Below are positions 59,338-64,000 of a stretch of DNA of 64,000 nt, piece by piece. The stretch covers positions 1,037,183-1,101,182 of the forward strand of contig NW_022985556.1 in NCBI RefSeq assembly GCF_010093815.1, given 5' to 3'. The stretch is from Pseudovirgaria hyperparasitica (lineage: Eukaryota > Ascomycota > Dothideomycetes > Acrospermales > Acrospermaceae). Position numbers and translations under genes: made by a program. Each line of letters begins with the position of its first letter. Within the stretch, counting starts at the first letter, position 1. The notes under the pieces were generated by a model. That model made no database searches. It was not told where the DNA came from and was given only the letters and a program-made list of their open reading frames with translations.

Positions 59338-60374
59338 ATGGCATCTGACAAGATACACGACATAGAATCTGAGAGTCTCCTCCCCAGCTCGACAACCCAG
59401 TCTCCGAAGCACGCGCCACAATCACCAGCTGCCCGGATTCTCCTCTGGACGTCGTGCTCGCTAAACATCCTCTTCTTCGTTCTCAGCATCTTCGTCTTTG
59501 TACACTGGACCGGGAACAATCAAGCCATACAATCATCGTACGAGACGGGATTCAAATCAGATCTCGGTATGAGAATGCAGTCCATTTCACACAATCTGCT
59601 CTTACATACTGACTGATACACTTCATTCCAAAAAGACCCGGTCAAGTCTGAAGTCAGAGTAATCCAGACCACGTACACGGGCGGTGTAGAAGTCGACGAA
59701 GATGGGCACTTCTTCACGACCCACTCCGCAAATCAATACGTTGGCAAACCGAGTCCTGACATCGACATTGCGTGGAGCAAGCTGCTGAGAGGTATGTGTG
59801 ACGACAGGACGATAGTGAAACGAAAAAAGCTATTACTCATGGGTCATTGAAAGGCTTGAACATCGACCTAGACCCTACATCTTCAAATCTGCAGGGGAGG
59901 ACTTTCGCGTGGCCAGAGTCCGGCTTTGCGTTCACTGGTCTCGAGGTCTACCACTCTCTGCATTGTCTGGTATGTCCCCTGAGCCAATACAAAGCATATG
60001 TGCGTCGACTAATTCGGTACTATGCAGAACCGTCTCCGTCAAGCGCTGTACCCCGATTATTACGATATGTTTAGCAATCCGAATGATCCGGATCGAGAAG
60101 ACCATATAGGTTCGTTTGCATGGCGCCACGCAATGAGCACGTAGACTGACGAGCATAAGGGCACTGCATCAATCACCTCCGCCTGGCGATCCAGTGTCAC
60201 GCCGACCTCACGCCGATGGAGTGGAAACTAAGTGGCAATAAAGTCGTGCTTAATACAGCAACGCAGCATACGTGTAGGGACTTTGAGAAGATCGATGCTT
60301 GGGCGGTAGAGCGGAGGACGAGGTTTGAAGATATAGAAAGTGTGAAGAATGGTAGTCTCATTGTGGTGGATTGA
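59338..60374 (+). CDS. UstYa-family (DUF3328) membrane oxidase-like protein
   Basis: Five exons, 59338-59566, 59636-59791, 59854-59969, 60028-60109 and 60160-60374, give 265 residues. UstYa-type proteins take part in oxidative cyclisation of fungal RiPPs such as ustiloxin and other dikaritins; many members have no known role. The order fits the family: an acidic cytosolic tail, one membrane span (ILLWTSCSLNILFFVLSIF, about 30-52), and a lumenal domain. That domain has two HxxHC-type motifs, YHSLHCLNRLRQALYPDYY and GHCINHLRLAIQCHADLTP, the first split by intron 3 after HCL. These His/Cys clusters are the presumed metal site. Introns range from 50 to 69 nt. No precursor-peptide gene or other RiPP gene was seen beside it, so a RiPP role is unproven. 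Confidence 0.9.
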
Positions 60375-60997
60375 TAGCAGAGAATTGCGTATATGGTCCC
60401 GACGTGCATGGTAGAACGATATCGTGCTAGAACTTGGTGATAGGTCGCGTGCAACGATGGAATTGTAAAGCTGAGTAGGATCTCGACTCTTGAGCACCAA
60501 CTTTTGGCTGTTCTAGGATGACTGCATCACTCGCTACTGATGTCGTCCAAGAATTCGTCATAGAGCCGATTAACCTTGAGTGCTCTATACGCGTTGTTTC
60601 GTAATTCCAAGAGCCATGTTCGATCTATGCGAGAACATGTTTTCCCCTTTGGCACTTCCTATGTTGAGCTCTGTATCCATTTCCTTATGTCTTTGGTGAC
60701 TAGCAGGATATCTCCATAATAGATACCAGGAACGATTGGCAAGCCAAGAGTAGATGCAAAGCAATGCTGTCAACGCATCATAGGATGCCCTCAATTGGAG
60801 AGTATCGCAGCAAACTTGCTGAGACTTGATCCCGAAAGCGCAATGAGCTATTCGATGGTATTCTCGGCGACAGCAAGTCAGATACCACGAAAGCAATCCG
60901 CTTGCTCACAGCGGCCATCCAAGAAAACGTATTGATTCGGAGGCTACTTTGCCAATCGTGATGGTGTTTATCGTCTGTTTGAGAGTTCCCGCTGTTC
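60375..60997. other. Spacer between convergent genes
   Basis: These 623 bases between the UstYa-family gene and MED9 show no gene or repeat. Confidence 0.6.
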
Positions 60998-61426
60998 TCA
61001 CTTTCCCGTCACGCCAGTCGCCACCGCAACACTCCTCAACACACCCCTTAACCTCTCGACCTCTGCCTCGAGTTCTTGAATCTCCTCCTCTTGTTCCTCA
61101 ATACTGCGTTCCATATCCGGCAAGCCCTTCACGCTGTGTCTCGCCTTCTGGATGCTCACTTTCAGCGCCGTCGCAGTTGCCGAGAGGTCTTGGATTTCTA
61201 GCGGCTGGCTCTCGTCATTGGTAGTGTCGCCGTCTAGTGTACCAGGCGCCGCGGCAGAGTGAGGAAGGAGGAGACGTGCGAGTAGAGCATGGAGTTCGGG
61301 GAGGATATCGAAGGTTCCGGGCTGTGGAAGCTGGGGAGGAGCTGTGATTGTGCCTGCTGCAGGTGGTTCGGTTGGATAGCGAGATTGAGTGGCGACGGCG
61401 GGTGTCGATGGTGACGAGGCTGACAT
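60998..61426 (-). CDS. MED9: Mediator of RNA polymerase II transcription subunit 9
   Basis: One exon of 142 residues from the ATG at 61426. Med9 is a small middle-module subunit of Mediator, bridging regulators and RNA polymerase II in the nucleus. The first 45 residues are low complexity, rich in Ser, Thr, Pro and Ala. The family core follows: FDILPELHALLARLLLPH, LSATATALKVSIQKARHSVK and GLPDMERSIEEQEEEIQELE, ending in a coiled coil. An in-frame ATG at 61552 would add 42 residues with a leucine-rich hydrophobic run, odd for a nuclear protein, so I chose the downstream start. Confidence 0.85.
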   Translation of the reverse strand: MSASSPSTPAVATQSRYPTEPPAAGTITAPPQLPQPGTFDILPELHALLARLLLPHSAAAPGTLDGDTTNDESQPLEIQDLSATATALKVSIQKARHSVKGLPDMERSIEEQEEEIQELEAEVERLRGVLRSVAVATGVTGK

Positions 61427-62026
61427 GGTGACAGTCGTGAAGCACGTTGGGATGAGTGATAATAATAGTAGTAGTAATTGTAATAGGTGCAGAAAAGACG
61501 CGTTCAGAACTGGGGACGGAGGAGGGTTATGCCAAGAGCGGAGCGGATCCATGGTGGGGCGGTGTGAATGACCCTATAGCGATGGAGGATATGGATACTA
61601 ATACTACCTCATATCTAGAGACCCGAGCATGCTTTTGTCGTATACAATCACAGTTATAGTACGTGTAGCTGAGGATATACCTCGCAGCCAATTACGCTTC
61701 TACGTATAAGAAATCCGAAACTCTTCTGTCTTTCTTGGTTATTGGAAGTGCAGAAATCACCCACGGCCAAGCTGAGCCATTTCAGGCTGACCTCGGGGAC
61801 TGTCGGGGTCTTAGGTCTACCTATCGAGTGACGTGGGGCAGCGCCCGCCGCGTGTAAATTTCTGGTCGCATTCCACGACGCCCGCGCTGAAGCCAACTAC
61901 CCCTCCAGACTTATCAACTCCGCTCCTAATTAATCACTTTACTCGCCCAGTCTACGCAAATACACTGCACATCTAACAGTCTTATTTGATCAGATAGCCT
62001 TTAGTTATAGCAGTACGCATCATACC
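61427..62026. promoter_or_regulatory. Divergent promoter region between MED9 and phosphoglycerate mutase
   Basis: About 600 bp separate the two start codons. It holds the promoters of both genes. No clear core element was recognised, apart from AT-rich sequence around 61925-61940, roughly 90-100 bp before the mutase start. Confidence 0.45.
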
Positions 62027-63698
62027 ATGGTCGACCAAAAGACCTGCCTCATCGTCATCGACGGTTGGGGCGTAGCATCCGAGACGTCTAGGAAGGATGG
62101 CGATGCTATTCTTGCTGCAGACACTCCCGTCATGGACGACTTTGCTAAAGAAGACTCCAAGTCTGCGTCGGGATACACAGAGCTTGACGCGTCCTCCACC
62201 GCCGTCGGACTTCCGAAAGGCCTCATGGGCAACAGTGAAGTCGGCCATCTAAACATTGGTGCTGGTCGCATCGTATGGCAAGATGTTGTCCGCATTGACC
62301 AGACCATCGAGGATGGCAAATTGAATCAAAACAAGCAGATCCTGAACTCCTTCAACAGAGCCAAGGATGGAAATGGTCGCCTACATCTTTGTGGTCTGGT
62401 GTCTGATGGTGGAGTGGTAAGCTGCACGCCATCTTTTAGACACGCCTATGGCTGACTCTTCTGTAGCACGCCAAATTGGACCACCTCGTCGCTCTCCTCA
62501 AAGTTGCCAACGAGATTGGCGTTCCAAAAGTCTTCATCCACTTCTTCGGCGATGGCCGCGACACCGATCCCTACTCCGGGTTAGGACACATGAAGGATCT
62601 AATCAAGCTTACCAAGGAGATAGGTACCGGAGAGATCGCGACAGTCGTTGGCCGTTACTACATCATGGATCGCGACCAGAGGTGGGATCGTGTAGAGATT
62701 GGCATGAAGGGCCTGGTGACAGGAGAAGGAGAAGAGACCGATGACCCGGTCAAAACCATGCAAGAGCGATACGATAAGAAAGAGTCAGATGAGTTTATGA
62801 AGCCCATCGTTGTTGGCGGAAAGGAGCGACGTATCCAGGATGACGACACCATCTTTTTCTTCAATTACCGATCCGATCGTGTCCGCGAAGTTACGCAACT
62901 GCTTGGTGGCTTCGACCGTTCACCAAAGCCAGACTTCCCGTATCCCAAAAACACGCACCTGACCACAATGACCCGCTACAACACTGCATTCGAATTCCCT
63001 ATCGCGTTTCCTCCTCAGGTGATGGATAATGTCTTGGCTGAATGGCTAGCGAAGAAGGGCCTGAAACAGTGCCACATTGCTGAGACGGAGAAGTATGCTC
63101 ACGTCACATTCTTCTTCAACGGCGGTATCGAGAAGCAATTCGAAAACGAGGATCGAGAGTTGATTCCTTCGCCGAAAGTAGCAACTTATGATTTGCAGCC
63201 GACCATGAGTGCAATGGCAGTTGCAGAGAAACTAAGCGAGCGAATTTCCGATGGCAAGTATGACTTCCTGATGAACAACTTTGCGCCACCAGATATGGTT
63301 GGTCATACTGGTGTGTACGAAGCTGCCATAAAGGCCTGCACAGAGACCGATAAAGGTATCGGTCATGTCCTCGAGACGTGCAAGAAGGAGGGCTACGTTC
63401 TGTTTGTGACAGCTGATCATGGGTAAGTAATTCGATGAGAAGGCCTGAGATGGGCCATGCCAATCTGAATGCTAACCTGATGAATAGCAACGCCGAAGAG
63501 ATGCTCAACGAGGAGGGCAAACCCAAGACTTCTCACACGCTCAACAAGGTGCCCTTCGTGATGGCCAATGCGCCAGAAGGGTGGAGCCTTCAAAAGAAAG
63601 ACGGTGTTCTCGGCGATGTTGCGCCCACGATTCTAGATGCAATGGGAATCGAGAAGCCAGATGATATGGATGGTAAGAGTTTGCTCGTGAAGGCATGA
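62027..63698 (+). CDS. gpmI: 2,3-bisphosphoglycerate-independent phosphoglycerate mutase
   Basis: Three exons, 62027-62416, 62467-63422 and 63488-63698, give 518 residues, the usual iPGM length. The enzyme interconverts 3- and 2-phosphoglycerate in glycolysis, in the cytosol, using two manganese ions and a phosphoserine intermediate. The N-terminal metal ligand is Asp12 in VIDGWG; the nucleophile is Ser70 in LMGNSEVGHLNIGAGR. The substrate-binding block is VFIHFFGDGRDTDP, then FFNYRSDRVREV. Metal ligands near the C-terminus are in NFAPPDMVGHTGVYEA and TADHGNAEEM, the latter rejoined across the last intron. Filamentous ascomycetes use this form, unlike budding yeast with the cofactor-dependent enzyme. 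All metal and catalytic residues that I can place are present. Confidence 0.96.
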
Positions 63699-64000
63699 TT
63701 GAAGATGATGTGATTGTAGTTTTGGCATGGCGGAAGGTGTTGCGGGTATAGAAAGAGCTGCTGTGAGCTACGTTGGTGTAGAAAATCCCGTGTTGATGAT
63801 GATAGAAGCGGTTTGCTGTCGTGATAGACTCCCGAACTGAATATATACTCTGTTGAGTGTGATTCTTGGTGGAAATGCGTACGTGTATGTCTTTTGTTGG
63901 TGGCATAGGACAGGACCTGGAGTTATTAATGAGGGTGCTCATCCCCGCGCTAACCTTCCATTTCGAGCAGGGATCTTTGCAACACCAAAATCTGCCCCGC
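63699..64000. other. Right edge, 3' flank of phosphoglycerate mutase
   Basis: No gene is seen in the last 302 bases. Short minus-strand frames here run into the mutase gene and are shadows. Confidence 0.55.

Noticed and set aside
57426-60997. A RiPP precursor gene next to the UstYa-family gene.
   Set aside because: No secreted frame with repeated cores flanked by KR or KK sites was found on either strand.
61427-61552. N-terminal 42-residue extension of MED9 with a leucine-rich run.
   Set aside because: A hydrophobic leader is unlikely for a nuclear Mediator subunit, and the downstream ATG starts a typical Med9.

Overview
The window is nuclear DNA of a filamentous ascomycete (Pezizomycotina, perhaps a dothideomycete; the class is my inference). 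Genes carry short GT-AG introns, mostly 47-75 nt with CTRAY-like branch sites, and sit on both strands with small gaps. The set includes an AcrB homologue, an RNA-dependent RNA polymerase, an ascomycete class II peroxidase, a UstYa/DUF3328 protein and a cofactor-independent phosphoglycerate mutase, a combination typical of filamentous fungi. I support 24 protein genes plus one doubtful exon. No tRNA, rRNA, CRISPR or intact transposon was seen. All splice sites were placed by eye, checked for reading frame and for agreement with family motifs.

Layout. 1-9 kb: gene-poor start, a degenerate metallo-beta-lactamase-fold protein (-), a conserved zinc-finger/RING-like protein (+), phosphatidylserine synthase (-). 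9.8-17.7 kb: GAR1 (-) head to head with cytosolic threonyl-tRNA synthetase (+), then the RNA-dependent RNA polymerase (+). 18-21.7 kb: a probable mitochondrial protein (-) head to head with mitochondrial ClpP (+), then an AMMECR1-domain protein (-). 22-28 kb: a 49-residue secreted peptide (+) and AcrB (-). 28.6-32 kb: a hotdog acyl-CoA thioesterase (-) head to head with an LYRM5/ETFRF1-type LYR protein (+), then a methyltransferase (-). 33.5-41 kb: CCR4, SEC14 and an MFS transporter (all +). 41.3-51.5 kb: SMC4 (-) and SWI1 (+). 52.8-57.4 kb: a secreted class II peroxidase (-) and a GT31-type glycosyltransferase (-). 59-63.7 kb: a UstYa-family protein (+), Mediator subunit MED9 (-) and phosphoglycerate mutase (+).

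Most genes are housekeeping: RNA modification and translation, lipid synthesis and transfer, condensin, mRNA decay, chromatin and Mediator, glycolysis. Several adjacent pairs share a short divergent promoter and a plausible compartment or pathway: GAR1/ThrRS (ribosome and translation), the mitochondrial protein/ClpP, and thioesterase/ETFRF1 (acyl-CoA and ETF metabolism).

The most unusual observation is in the thioesterase gene. The reading frame and the conserved W-G-D-x-D-x(3)-H-V-N-N motif are restored only if a single-nucleotide exon at position 29252 lies between a 49-nt and a 51-nt intron, each with canonical ends and its own branch site. Other items for a second look are the His/Glu-rich loop and the 126-nt in-frame intron of the MFS transporter, the 19- and 26-nt exons of ClpP, the tiny secreted peptide, and the UstYa-family gene without a visible RiPP precursor.
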